Below, piece after piece: positions 36,888 through 45,464 of a stretch of DNA of 64,000 nucleotides; the stretch's first letter is position 1, and every line of letters starts with the position of its first letter. The stretch is from Pontiellaceae bacterium B12227 (GTDB taxonomy: Bacteria; Verrucomicrobiota; Kiritimatiellia; Kiritimatiellales; Pontiellaceae): contig JAROAZ010000015.1 of NCBI GenBank assembly GCA_029432775.1, forward strand, positions 62,001-126,000, written 5' to 3'. Under the pieces are notes generated by a model. It searched no databases and had not been told where the DNA came from. It saw only the letters and a list, made by a program, of their open reading frames with translations. Both the position numbers and the translations under genes were made by a program.

Positions 36888-36918
36888 CATTACGGTTTCG
36901 TAATAGAATGTGTATCTT
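36888..36918. promoter_or_regulatory. Shared 17-bp site, copy 3, overlapping a putative Gre-like gene promoter
   Basis: CATTACGGTTTCGTAAT at 36888-36904 matches the copy at 34556 in 16 of 17 positions with one shift in the right arm. On the plus strand TTACGG (36890-36895) and TATCTT (36913-36918), 17 bp apart, could be the -35 and -10 of the Gre-like gene, whose ATG is only 8 nt further on. Confidence 0.5.
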
Positions 36919-36926
36919 CTACCGCC

Positions 36927-37394
36927 ATGAATAAAAAAGATATTTTGAAAGTAGTGGTCCAGGCGCTGGAAGAAGAGCTTCGGGTACAGTTGAAGGGGCA
37001 GGCGATGGCGGCCGAGGGTGCGACTCATACCGAAGCGAAGGCCGAGAGCAAGTGGGATACGTGCGGGTTGGAGCAATCCTATCTCGCGCGGGGTCTGGCG
37101 AAACAGTTTGAAGCGCTGTCTGCGGGCGTGATGGAGCTGCGCAGTTTCCAACCGCTGGACTTTTCAGGGAAGGGGATCGGCGTCGGCGCATTGGTCGAAG
37201 CCGAGACCGATGGATTTAAAGACCTGTTTTTTCTGCTCGAATGCGGTGGGGGCACGGAAGTTGAAGTGGATGGACGGGAAATTACAGTCATTACGCCGGA
37301 GTCGCCGGTCGGAAGCGCACTGCTCGGCAAGTCGGCGGGCGGGAGCTATTCCTTCCGGAAGGGGCAGGAAGGCTCGATCCTTTCCGTTGAATAA
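36927..37394 (+). CDS. GreA/GreB-family-like protein
   Basis: 155 residues, cytoplasmic. The C-terminal half has the FKBP-like Gre domain text ITPESPVGSALLGKSAGG (compare SPLGRALLGK in GreA). The N-terminal half (QLKGQAMAAEGATHTEAKAESKWDTCGLEQSYLARG) is the family's alternative helical region and not the standard GreA coiled coil tip. I take it as a transcription-factor-like RNA polymerase secondary-channel protein; function unproven. There is no Shine-Dalgarno and the -10-like TATCTT sits 8 nt before the ATG, suggesting a leaderless or near-leaderless mRNA. A palindrome variant at 37146 reads FQPLD. Confidence 0.7.
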   Translation: MNKKDILKVVVQALEEELRVQLKGQAMAAEGATHTEAKAESKWDTCGLEQSYLARGLAKQFEALSAGVMELRSFQPLDFSGKGIGVGALVEAETDGFKDLFFLLECGGGTEVEVDGREITVITPESPVGSALLGKSAGGSYSFRKGQEGSILSVE

Positions 37395-37498
37395 CCGGTT
37401 GCTTGCACTGTATTTCCGTAAAAAATGTGCGGGATTGCGCAAACTGTCCATAATCCCACCTGCACCTCCGTTTATTCCCCAAACTATTTAAGGGGAAG

Positions 37499-38359
37499 AT
37501 GATGATAAGACAATTATGTTGCATGCTGCTCACAGCAGGTTTTGTTCAGGCACAGCACCGGGTGCTGGTTGGGGGATGCGGTTTCGGCGAGGTGTCGGTG
37601 TATGCGGCCGACGGTTCGAAAGAGTGGAGCATGGCCGAAAAGCTGGAGGTGAGTAATGTCACGCTGCTGCCGAATAATGATATTGCCATGGCCTATAAAG
37701 CCGGTGCGCGGATCATCCGGCCGGACTGGGAAGCAAAGAGCGGCTTTGAAGTCATTCTGGACCGCAAGGCGCCGAAAGGCGGCGAGAATCATACGTGTCA
37801 GCCATTGCCCGGCGGCGGATTCCTGATTGGTGAAAGTTTCAAGGGCAGTTCCTTTATTATCGAGCTCGATTCTGAATTCAACGAAACCAAGCGCATTGAA
37901 CTGAAGAATTTCGGCGGAAAGCATCAGAGCTTTCGTCAGATCGGCAAAACGCCGGCCGGCACTTATCTGGTGACTCAGCAGCGGAAGGGCGGCAAAGCGC
38001 TCGAAATTTCCAAGGATGGGAAAACGTTGCGCGAATTTCCCGACGGCCGTTTTACGGCGGAACGCCTGAAGAACGGGAACACCCTGATTGCCTGCGGCGA
38101 TGCGCATCGGTTGATTGAAGTCGATCCCCAGAACAAGATCGTCTGGTCGGTGGAGCAGAACGACCTGGAAGGCATCAGCATTGGTTTTGTGGCGGACTTC
38201 CAACGGTTGGAAAACGGCAATACCGTATTCTGCAACTGGGGCGGCCATGGCGGTGCATCCGGCGGGTCGATTATCGAAGTGACGCCGGAGAAGAAGGTCG
38301 TCTGGAAAAGCTCGCCGGGCAAAGCCAACCGAATTTCCAGCATCCATGTTCTGGATTGA
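37499..38359 (+). CDS. Exported beta-propeller protein (PQQ/arylsulfotransferase-like repeats)
   Basis: 286 residues with a signal peptide (QLCCMLLTAGFVQA). Repeating blades such as VLVGGCGFGEVSVYAADGSKEWS, PLPGGGFLIGES, RLKNGNTLIACGDAHRLIEVDPQNKIVWS and RLENGNTVFCNWGGH with the NGNTL and IVW words typical of arylsulfotransferase- or PQQ-like propellers. No catalytic site is evident. AGGGGA precedes the first of two adjacent ATG codons. A palindrome copy at 38198 encodes FQRLE in the last blade. Possibly a periplasmic ligand-binding or carbohydrate-related protein. Confidence 0.65.
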   Translation: MMIRQLCCMLLTAGFVQAQHRVLVGGCGFGEVSVYAADGSKEWSMAEKLEVSNVTLLPNNDIAMAYKAGARIIRPDWEAKSGFEVILDRKAPKGGENHTCQPLPGGGFLIGESFKGSSFIIELDSEFNETKRIELKNFGGKHQSFRQIGKTPAGTYLVTQQRKGGKALEISKDGKTLREFPDGRFTAERLKNGNTLIACGDAHRLIEVDPQNKIVWSVEQNDLEGISIGFVADFQRLENGNTVFCNWGGHGGASGGSIIEVTPEKKVVWKSSPGKANRISSIHVLD

Positions 38360-38459
38360 TTCCCATTGGAGACTGCCCGCTGCTGAATGTTGTCCGGGTG
38401 GCCCAATGCTGCGAGTTCATTTCGCGGCCGGGCGTGTTTAGATAGAAGGAGTTTTAATC

Positions 38460-39140
38460 ATGTTTACTGTACAGGAAGTTGCTGCCACGATTGATCATGC
38501 GGTGCTGAAGCCGGATCAAACCGAACAGGATGTCCGGGAACATGCCGCGATGTGCGCCGAGCGCGGTGTTGCGAGCATGTGCGTTCGTCCGTGCGATATA
38601 AAACTGGCGGCGGAGCTACTGAAGGATTCGCCGGTGATGGTTTCCTGTGTGCTGAGTTTTCCGCATGGTGCTGATGCAACCCCGGTCAAGGTGGCGCAGG
38701 CGAAACAGGCCATTGCTGACGGCGTGCAGGAAATCGATATGGTGATGAATATCGGTCAGTTTCTTTCAGGAAACCTGGATGGGGTTCGCGACGATATTAA
38801 AGCAGTCGTCGATGTGGGTCATGCGTCCGGTGTCATCGTAAAGGTAATTCAGGAAAGCTGTTTCCTGACCCTTGAACAGGTGGCTCAGGCGTGTGAAATT
38901 TCCTATGCCGCCGGAGCGGACTTTGTGAAAACCTCAACCGGATTCGGCCCATCCTCGGCCACGCCGGAAATCATCGATGCCATGATTAAAGCGGTGGGTG
39001 GAAAAATGAAAATCAAAGCTTCCGGTGGAATCCGCGATTGGCAAACGGCAGTGGCTTATCTGGAGCAAGGGGTGGATCGTTTGGGTATCGGCGCCACGGC
39101 CACCGTGCTGGATGGCGGAAAATCCACTGAAGATTACTAG
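38460..39140 (+). CDS. deoC: Deoxyribose-phosphate aldolase
   Basis: Cytoplasmic class I aldolase cleaving 2-deoxyribose 5-phosphate to acetaldehyde and glyceraldehyde 3-phosphate in deoxynucleoside catabolism. 226 residues, standard. TIDHAVLKPD at the start, EIDMVMNIG, VIVKVIQE, Schiff-base Lys in ADFVKTSTGF and IKASGGIRDWQTA are present. AAGGAG lies 8 nt before the ATG. The next gene, a sulfatase, follows after 143 bp; no functional tie is obvious beyond supply of sugar-derived triose. Confidence 0.94.
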   Translation: MFTVQEVAATIDHAVLKPDQTEQDVREHAAMCAERGVASMCVRPCDIKLAAELLKDSPVMVSCVLSFPHGADATPVKVAQAKQAIADGVQEIDMVMNIGQFLSGNLDGVRDDIKAVVDVGHASGVIVKVIQESCFLTLEQVAQACEISYAAGADFVKTSTGFGPSSATPEIIDAMIKAVGGKMKIKASGGIRDWQTAVAYLEQGVDRLGIGATATVLDGGKSTEDY

Positions 39141-39283
39141 GACGATTGCGGCAACAATCTGAATCTAAAAGAAGCGCTTGCGAAAGAATCAGCCGATCCG
39201 TTCCGGGGTTGGCCGCATGGGGGCTGTATGCGGCTAACGATGAAAAAGGCGCAGCAGATAGATCATTTAAGGAGTTGAAAATT

Positions 39284-40912
39284 ATGTATGGAAAAAAGGT
39301 CATCGTTGTTGCCGCTCTGCTGGCGGGAAGCTGCCTGGCGGAAAAGCCCAATATTCTATTCATTATGTCGGACGATCATACGTCGCAGGCCATCGGGGTT
39401 TACGGCAGCCGCCTGGCAAAACTGAATCCTACCCCGACCATCGACTCGATTGCCAACGAAGGTATGGTGATGGAAAATGCGTTTTGTCAAAATGGGATCT
39501 GCACACCAAGCCGAGCGGCGATTATGACAGGGCAGAGCGCGGCGGTGAACGGGTGCATTACGTTGAGCGAAAAGCTGCCCGCGGAGAAACAATACCTTTC
39601 CATCGAGATGAAAAAGGCCGGTTATCAGACGGCTGTTATCGGGAAGTGGCACTTGAAGGAACGGCCGTCGACATTCGACTATTTCAAAGTGCTGCCGGGG
39701 CAGGGATTCTTTTTTGATCCGGTATTTTATGAGACGGGAAAGAGCGGGAAGATCACGGCGAGAAGAAAGGAGTTTGGTCCTGATGCGGTTCAGATGAAAG
39801 GACATTCCTCAGACTGCATCGCTGATTCGGCGCTGGAATGGTTTAAGGCGAAGCGTGATCCGAAGAAACCGTTTTTTCTGAAGCTGCACTTCAAAGCGCC
39901 GCACGACATGTTTCAGTATGCACCGCGGTATGAATCCTATCTGGCCGATGTCATGATTCCTGAGCCGGACAATATGCGCGACCGCAAGAACCACGGCTCC
40001 ATTGCCACACGCGGCCACAACGATGAACTGGTTCCATACATTGGAACTTCGATCGGCCGGCGGAACCCGCGCCGTAACTATACCAAGAGCGGGGCCTGGG
40101 CCAAGGATCTGGATCAGAGCAGGAGCGATGAGGAAATCATCGGCGATGCCTATCAGGGTTACATGAAAGCCTACCTGCGTTGTGTGAAGGGTGTGGATGA
40201 TAACCTGAAGCGGGTGATTGATTATCTCAAGGCGGAAGGGCTCTACGATAACACGGTCATTATGTATACCGGCGATCAGGGGTTCTGGCTGGGCGAGCAT
40301 GACTATATGGACAAGCGTTGGGCCTATGAAGAGTCGATGCGCATGCCGTTTATTGTGCGCTATCCAAAGTCCGTAAAAACCGGCCGCTCCGATGCCATTG
40401 TTGAGAATATTGATTATGCCCCGACCATGCTGGATTTCGCGGGCGTTCCAACCCCTGAATACATGCACGGGCAAAGTTTTAAACCGGTCCTGGAAACCGG
40501 AAGGGAACCGATAGGTTCGAAGCAGGCCGCTTATTATCATTACTGGATGCACATGGCGCATCATGATAATCCGGGGCACATTGCCATCCGCACCAAGCGC
40601 TATAAACTCATCATGTTCTATGGAGCGGGGTGGAAGGGAGAGACCGAGCCCGATACGCCGCCTGGCTGGGAACTCTACGACCTTAAGCTCGATCCATCGG
40701 AAGATAACAATGTTTACGACAACCCGGAGTATGCGGGTGTGATCGAAAAGCTGAAAAAACAATTAAAGGAACGCCGTGCTGAGCTGGGTGAGGATGACCC
40801 GAAGTTTGCACTTAATCAGGTGATTGACGAGTACTGGGATTATGATGAACAGGCGCGGGCCAAAGCGATTGAAATCTCGCACGCGATGCGTGCTGAGAAA
40901 GAGGCCAAATAA
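39284..40912 (+). CDS. S1-family sulfatase, canonical active site
   Basis: 542 residues, signal peptide at 1-19 (VIVVAALLAGSCLA). The alkaline-phosphatase-fold residues are intact: FIMSDDH, formylglycine motif CTPSR (NGICTPSRAAIMTGQ), IGKWHLK, HFKAPHD and GDQGFWLGEH. The C-terminal subdomain WELYDLKLDPSEDNNVY is typical. The start at 39284 has AAGGAG 9 nt upstream. Its stop codon overlaps the start of the diheme/SUMF1 fusion by one base (TAATG), so the two are translationally coupled. CTPSR is compatible with FGE or anSME maturation; neither enzyme in canonical form is in the window. A palindrome copy is at 40032. Confidence 0.94.
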   Translation: MYGKKVIVVAALLAGSCLAEKPNILFIMSDDHTSQAIGVYGSRLAKLNPTPTIDSIANEGMVMENAFCQNGICTPSRAAIMTGQSAAVNGCITLSEKLPAEKQYLSIEMKKAGYQTAVIGKWHLKERPSTFDYFKVLPGQGFFFDPVFYETGKSGKITARRKEFGPDAVQMKGHSSDCIADSALEWFKAKRDPKKPFFLKLHFKAPHDMFQYAPRYESYLADVMIPEPDNMRDRKNHGSIATRGHNDELVPYIGTSIGRRNPRRNYTKSGAWAKDLDQSRSDEEIIGDAYQGYMKAYLRCVKGVDDNLKRVIDYLKAEGLYDNTVIMYTGDQGFWLGEHDYMDKRWAYEESMRMPFIVRYPKSVKTGRSDAIVENIDYAPTMLDFAGVPTPEYMHGQSFKPVLETGREPIGSKQAAYYHYWMHMAHHDNPGHIAIRTKRYKLIMFYGAGWKGETEPDTPPGWELYDLKLDPSEDNNVYDNPEYAGVIEKLKKQLKERRAELGEDDPKFALNQVIDEYWDYDEQARAKAIEISHAMRAEKEAK

Positions 40913-43900
40913 TGAAAAAGATCATTTTGACGCTGGTTGCTCTGTCGGGGATCACCTGTTTTTCCGATGCGGCATTTCTGGAGGAAATTGCGGAAGCCCA
41001 GCTGGCCGTGGCGGGGATTATTGAAAAAGCCCGGCATGACGGTGGTGCCGATGGAATGAAGTGGCGCTACTTTGATGTTACGCAGCGTTCGTTCGAAGTT
41101 GAGATTTCCGGCTTTGAGAATCCGCAGATCCTGATTGTTCCGGCTCGCCGGGGGCGCAAGACCAACGGACGCTATGCGGCCATTCATGACGGGCAGGCAG
41201 GCGACTCCTACCGCATGTCATCGGGGGAATACTCGGTGATTAAACTTCGCTCAAACATGCTGGATGCCGATGCCATTCAGATCGATTTGTGGAGCGGCGC
41301 CTGCGAGGCCTGGGTGGCCGAAAGCAAGACTATCGGCTTAATCATCAAAAAATATATCAATCCGGGGATGCAGGTTTATTCCCGGAAGTGGGGGCCGCTG
41401 CTTGAAAAATACGGTATTTCAGCCGACGAATTTTATTTTGAGCTGAAGGCGATGAAGGGCAGCCCTTTCCCGACTTCGCCGAAAACGATGGCGCTGGCGT
41501 ATGCGAATGCCTGTTCTGAAAAGACGAAGAAAAAAGCCGTTGCCTCGGCGAAGCTGGTACAGAACTGGACGGATGCCGAGCAGGTGCGCCAGTACTATCT
41601 GGCCGACTGCCGTCTCGAAGAAATCCGTATGCGCATCGAAATGGTGGAGCCGCAGAATATCCGGCTTGCGCTGGAGGATCTGGATCGCAAATTTCCGAAT
41701 CGCAAGGTGCTGCAGGAGTTGGGGGGGCAGGTCCCGAAGCTGATCGAACAGAAGCAGTCTGTGCTGGCGAAGATAGAGGCGGGGGCGCCGGATGCCCGAC
41801 AGGCGGCAGATGCTTTGATGGAGGAATATCGAACGCTGATGCTCGCCAACCCATTGCTTGACGATATGGAGCTGCTTGCCATCCAGCGCGAGGTGGGGCA
41901 TCTGAACCTGCGCGACGAGTTTGCTACTATGTCATTCCCCGGGCGTATCGACCGCGGCGGGGCGGGGGCGGTGCTCGGTGCTCCAAGCCTTTCCACACAC
42001 AGCATCGTACGCAATATATCGAGCCCAAACAAAATCGGGTGGAACAGCAGTATTGTGAAGCTTTCAAACCTGCGAGGGCAGGTGCAGACCACTCCGCTCT
42101 ATGCACCGGAAGATGATCAAATGCTCATCAGTAATGCGCGCCTGCACTGGGACGGCGAACGCGTTGCGTTTTCCATGGGATCCTATCAGCAGCCGATGAC
42201 GCTGTTTGAACTTAATGTGAAAAACGGTCAGACCAAACAGCTGACGCCCGATTCGAAAGACCATTTTTTTGATCCGTGTTACCTGCCGGACGGAAACATT
42301 ATTGTTATGTCGACTGCCATCATGACGGCGCTGGCCTGCGAAGGTGGATCGCACATGCTGGCCAATATGTATGTGCTCAATCCTGAAACGCAGAAGATTC
42401 GTCAACTGGGTGTCGACCAGGAAAACTCGTATCATGCCACGGTGCAGGAAGACGGCCGTGTGCTTTATATTCGCTATGAATACACTGATGCTGCGCACTA
42501 TTTCATGCGCATCATGATGAACATGAATCCCGACGGAAGCAACCAGCGCGAAATTTACGGAAGCAACTCGGTCTGGCCGACGGCGCTGTTTTACCCGCAG
42601 CAGGTTCCCGGCGAACCGAACCTCTACACGGCGACGGTTGCCGGCCACCATGGTCCGACGCATATGGGACCGATGGTGCTGTTTGATATGAGCAAGGGAC
42701 GCCGGGAGGCCGATGGCGCCGTGCAGTTTATCGGAGAGAAGGAAAAGCCGGTTGAAGCAGTGATGGTGGATCGGCTGTATAATGATGTTTATCCGAAGTT
42801 TATGTATTCGGTGCCGCTCGATAAGGAATATCACATTGCCATGATGAAGCCGGGGCGCTTCGACCCGTGGGGATTGTATCTGGTGGATGTTTTCGACAAT
42901 AAGACGCTCATCCATCAGCCGCGCGAGGGTTTTCTTGCGTGGCCGCAGGTGCTGAAGAAAAAACCGACTCCTCCGGTGATCCCTTCCAGAGTTCGCGAAG
43001 ACGAAACGGAGAGTACGATCTATGTGCAGGATATCTATGAAGGTCCGGGGCTGGAGGGCATTAAACGCGGCGATGTGAAAGAACTCGCGGTGTATGCTTT
43101 TCACTATGGGTATAAGTCCGCGGCATCGCATCGTTACATAGGCCATGAGAGCGGATGGGATGCGCGTTATATGCTCGGTACAGTACCGGTTAATGAAGAT
43201 GGTTCGGCAATGTTCAAGGTGCCCTCGATGATGCCGATTTCATTCCTTGCGCTTGACCAGGACGGGATGGCGCTTCAGAAAATGCGCACGTGGATGAATC
43301 CGCAGCCCGGGGAAAACCTTTCCTGCATCGGCTGTCATGAAACGGCTGATCATGCGCCGGTGAACCGTCCAACGCAGGCGTTTACGCAGCAACCGCATGC
43401 ACTCAAGCCGTGGTATGGTGAGGCCCGGCCTTATTCCTTTGTGATGGAGGTCCAACCGGTGCTGGATAAGTATTGCGTTTCCTGCCACGACGAGGGCAGC
43501 AGGATTGATCTGACCAACAGCTTTTCCAAAGATGAAATGCTGGCATCAAAGCGCTATTCAAAATCGTACAGTTTTTTGCAGAAATATGTCCGCCGTAACG
43601 GTCCGGAAAGCAACCCCGAGTTGATGGTGCCCATGGAGTGGCATGCCTCGAGCAGTACGTTGATCCAGATGATGAAGAAGGGGCATCATGGTGTGCAGCT
43701 GGATGATGAAGCGATGCGTCGTCTGACGATGTGGATTGATCTTAATGTGCCGTTCCATGCCGCGTTCCATCCCGGTGAGTATGGCGAATATGGTGATCAG
43801 GTGGTCTGGCGGCGGGAAAGTCTCAAGGAATATGCGGGCCTCGATTGGGATCCGGAAAATCAGTACAAAGATATGATCCGGGAATTTGTTGAGCAGCCCG

Positions 43901-44808
43901 CGATCCAACCGGTGAAACCTGCGAAGGTGAAACCGGTTAAGATGCCGAAGCTCCCAGGCTGGCCGTTTGAAGCTAAGGGCGGCCTCGAAACCATGTCGCT
44001 TGAGTTCGGCGGGCCCGGTCGTACAATCAGGAGCTATGATAAAGGGCGGGGGATTGCCAAAAGGCTGACAGAAAAGGAGCGACTCGATTTCGTGAAGATC
44101 CCTGCCGGCGCATATGTGATGGGCTCGGCAACGGGCTATCCGAATGAAACGCCGCGTGTGGTGGAAATTCTAAAGCCGTTCTGGATGTCGGTGGCGGAGA
44201 TTTCGAATTCGCAGTTACAGACCTTCGACCCACAGCACGACAGCAGGTTTGCTGATATGCCTGAAAAGGATCAGACCCAGCGCGGAGTTCCGCTCTTTAC
44301 GGAAGATCAGCCGGCGGTGCGCGTGAGCCATACCAAGGCGCTGGATTTTTGCGAGTGGCTTTCGAAAGAGACCGGTAAAAAGGTTTCGCTGCCGACTGAG
44401 GAGCAGTGGGAGTGGGCGGCCCGCGCCGGAACCGGAACCGACACCTGGTATGGCTCCGGAAAAACCGACTTTGGTCAATTTGCCAACCTGTCGGACGCGA
44501 GCCACGGCCGGTCGAAAGACTTTACGCGCCGGAGTACGCCGGAATATTTCCAATTTGTGGAAGAGGTGAAGGACGGCCATGCGGTGACGGCTCCGGTGAA
44601 AAGTTATAAGCCGAATGCGTGGGGCCTTTATAATATGATTGGCAACGCGGAAGAGTGGACGGCCTCGAAAGATGAAAAAGGAAACTATATTGTTAAAGGC
44701 GGTTCGTGGTTTGACATGCCTAAGAATGCCATGTCTGCAACCCGCTGGGGCTATCATGAAGACATCCGGCTTCCAGACCTTGGATTCCGCATTATTATTG
44801 AAGAGTAG
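40912..44808 (+). CDS. Exported fusion: propeller with two c-type heme motifs (HzsA-like) plus SUMF1 domain
   Basis: 1298 residues. Signal peptide at 1-20. N-terminal region (about 20-370) unassigned, helical in part. A beta-propeller (about 380-720) has TolB/WD-like words (RLHWDGERVAFSMGS, PCYLPDGNIIVMST, GRVLYIRYEY, NMNPDGSNQREIYG). Two heme c motifs follow: CIGCH at 805-809 and CVSCH at 855-859, the latter in VQPVLDKYCVSCHDEG. This layout resembles hydrazine synthase alpha-related proteins. The last 240 residues (FVKIPAGAYVMGSA to VKGGSWFDMP) are a SUMF1/FGE-fold domain, but the copper-binding Cys pair of true FGE is absent. It starts on the stop codon of the sulfatase. A periplasmic redox or maturation partner of that sulfatase is possible; direct evidence is lacking. 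Confidence 0.8.
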   Translation: MKKIILTLVALSGITCFSDAAFLEEIAEAQLAVAGIIEKARHDGGADGMKWRYFDVTQRSFEVEISGFENPQILIVPARRGRKTNGRYAAIHDGQAGDSYRMSSGEYSVIKLRSNMLDADAIQIDLWSGACEAWVAESKTIGLIIKKYINPGMQVYSRKWGPLLEKYGISADEFYFELKAMKGSPFPTSPKTMALAYANACSEKTKKKAVASAKLVQNWTDAEQVRQYYLADCRLEEIRMRIEMVEPQNIRLALEDLDRKFPNRKVLQELGGQVPKLIEQKQSVLAKIEAGAPDARQAADALMEEYRTLMLANPLLDDMELLAIQREVGHLNLRDEFATMSFPGRIDRGGAGAVLGAPSLSTHSIVRNISSPNKIGWNSSIVKLSNLRGQVQTTPLYAPEDDQMLISNARLHWDGERVAFSMGSYQQPMTLFELNVKNGQTKQLTPDSKDHFFDPCYLPDGNIIVMSTAIMTALACEGGSHMLANMYVLNPETQKIRQLGVDQENSYHATVQEDGRVLYIRYEYTDAAHYFMRIMMNMNPDGSNQREIYGSNSVWPTALFYPQQVPGEPNLYTATVAGHHGPTHMGPMVLFDMSKGRREADGAVQFIGEKEKPVEAVMVDRLYNDVYPKFMYSVPLDKEYHIAMMKPGRFDPWGLYLVDVFDNKTLIHQPREGFLAWPQVLKKKPTPPVIPSRVREDETESTIYVQDIYEGPGLEGIKRGDVKELAVYAFHYGYKSAASHRYIGHESGWDARYMLGTVPVNEDGSAMFKVPSMMPISFLALDQDGMALQKMRTWMNPQPGENLSCIGCHETADHAPVNRPTQAFTQQPHALKPWYGEARPYSFVMEVQPVLDKYCVSCHDEGSRIDLTNSFSKDEMLASKRYSKSYSFLQKYVRRNGPESNPELMVPMEWHASSSTLIQMMKKGHHGVQLDDEAMRRLTMWIDLNVPFHAAFHPGEYGEYGDQVVWRRESLKEYAGLDWDPENQYKDMIREFVEQPAIQPVKPAKVKPVKMPKLPGWPFEAKGGLETMSLEFGGPGRTIRSYDKGRGIAKRLTEKERLDFVKIPAGAYVMGSATGYPNETPRVVEILKPFWMSVAEISNSQLQTFDPQHDSRFADMPEKDQTQRGVPLFTEDQPAVRVSHTKALDFCEWLSKETGKKVSLPTEEQWEWAARAGTGTDTWYGSGKTDFGQFANLSDASHGRSKDFTRRSTPEYFQFVEEVKDGHAVTAPVKSYKPNAWGLYNMIGNAEEWTASKDEKGNYIVKGGSWFDMPKNAMSATRWGYHEDIRLPDLGFRIIIEE

Positions 44809-44895
44809 CGGCAGAAGTTGCCGGGGAATCCTGCTGCGGATGAATAATCGTGATGCGGGGCCTGCTGAAATACAGAAGTGGTTGGGGCGGCGTTG

Positions 44896-44932
44896 TTCCA
44901 AGGGTTGGAAAAGCGGTTTCCAACCCCTGGAA
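44896..44932. repeat. Tandem pair of palindromes upstream of rpsO
   Basis: TTCCAAGGGTTGGAA (44896-44910) and TTCCAACCCCTGGAA (44918-44932), 22 bp centre to centre, between the fusion gene stop and the rpsO promoter. Confidence 0.85.
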
Positions 44933-44962
44933 ATCGGGGGTAAAAACCTGCAAAAACAGAGC

Positions 44963-44991
44963 TTTACATGGGGTGGGGCGGTCCGTATAGT
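44963..44991 (+). promoter_or_regulatory. Probable rpsO-pnp promoter
   Basis: TTTACA (44963-44968) and TATAGT (44986-44991) with an exact 17-bp spacer, 49 bp before the rpsO start. Confidence 0.6.
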
Positions 44992-45040
44992 CCCGCTCTT
45001 ACTTTTTGAGAAGAAATATATTAACTAGGAGTCCACACAG

Positions 45041-45304
45041 ATGGATCAAGCAGTAAAAGCTGAAATTAAAAACGAATTCAAGCGTGGCGAGCAGGACACC
45101 GGTTCCGTAGAGGTTCAGGTTGCGCTTCTGTCTTCCCGCATCAAAGAATTGACTGAGCACCTTAAAAATCACAAGAAAGATCACAGTTCGCGTCGCGGCC
45201 TCATTATGATGGTTAACAAACGCCGCAAGCTGCTTTCTTATCTACAGAATAAAGACGACGCACGTTACAAAGAGCTGATCGCTAAGCTTGGTCTTCGTAA
45301 ATAA
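45041..45304 (+). CDS. rpsO: 30S ribosomal protein S15
   Basis: 87 residues, the standard S15 length. Primary binder of 16S rRNA at the h20-h22 junction. Family text is intact: [53 protein letters not shown] is 9 nt before the ATG. pnp follows after 160 bp, the classic rpsO-pnp order. Confidence 0.97.
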   Translation: MDQAVKAEIKNEFKRGEQDTGSVEVQVALLSSRIKELTEHLKNHKKDHSSRRGLIMMVNKRRKLLSYLQNKDDARYKELIAKLGLRK

Positions 45305-45344
45305 GTCGTTTGACCGGATGTTCAACAATCCGTAATTCGTTTGT

Positions 45345-45371
45345 AAGCCCTTTATCACAAGTAAAGGGCTT
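45345..45371 (+). other. Hairpin between rpsO and pnp
   Basis: AAGCCCTTTA-tcacaag-TAAAGGGCTT, a perfect 10-bp stem without a clean T-run. It may partly terminate rpsO transcripts or mark a processing site. Confidence 0.55.
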
Positions 45372-45421
45372 GCTTCGTTTATAAACGCCGTCAATGGGAT
45401 GGCAAAACAACAAGGAAAGGT

Positions 45422-45454
45422 GCGCTCTTCAGAAACTGAATGATATAAGGGCGC
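45422..45454 (+). other. Hairpin in the pnp leader
   Basis: GCGCTCTT (45422-45429) pairs with AAGGGCGC (45447-45454), 8 bp with one G-U, ending 10 nt before the pnp ATG. The pnp leader of Escherichia coli has an RNase III-cut hairpin used for autoregulation; a similar role here is inference. Confidence 0.4.
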
Positions 45455-45464
45455 AATTAGTATT

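Noticed and set aside
44089..44808. SUMF1 domain as a canonical aerobic formylglycine-generating enzyme
   Set aside because: The C-terminal GGSW segment has no cysteine pair for copper, so the known reaction cannot be assigned.
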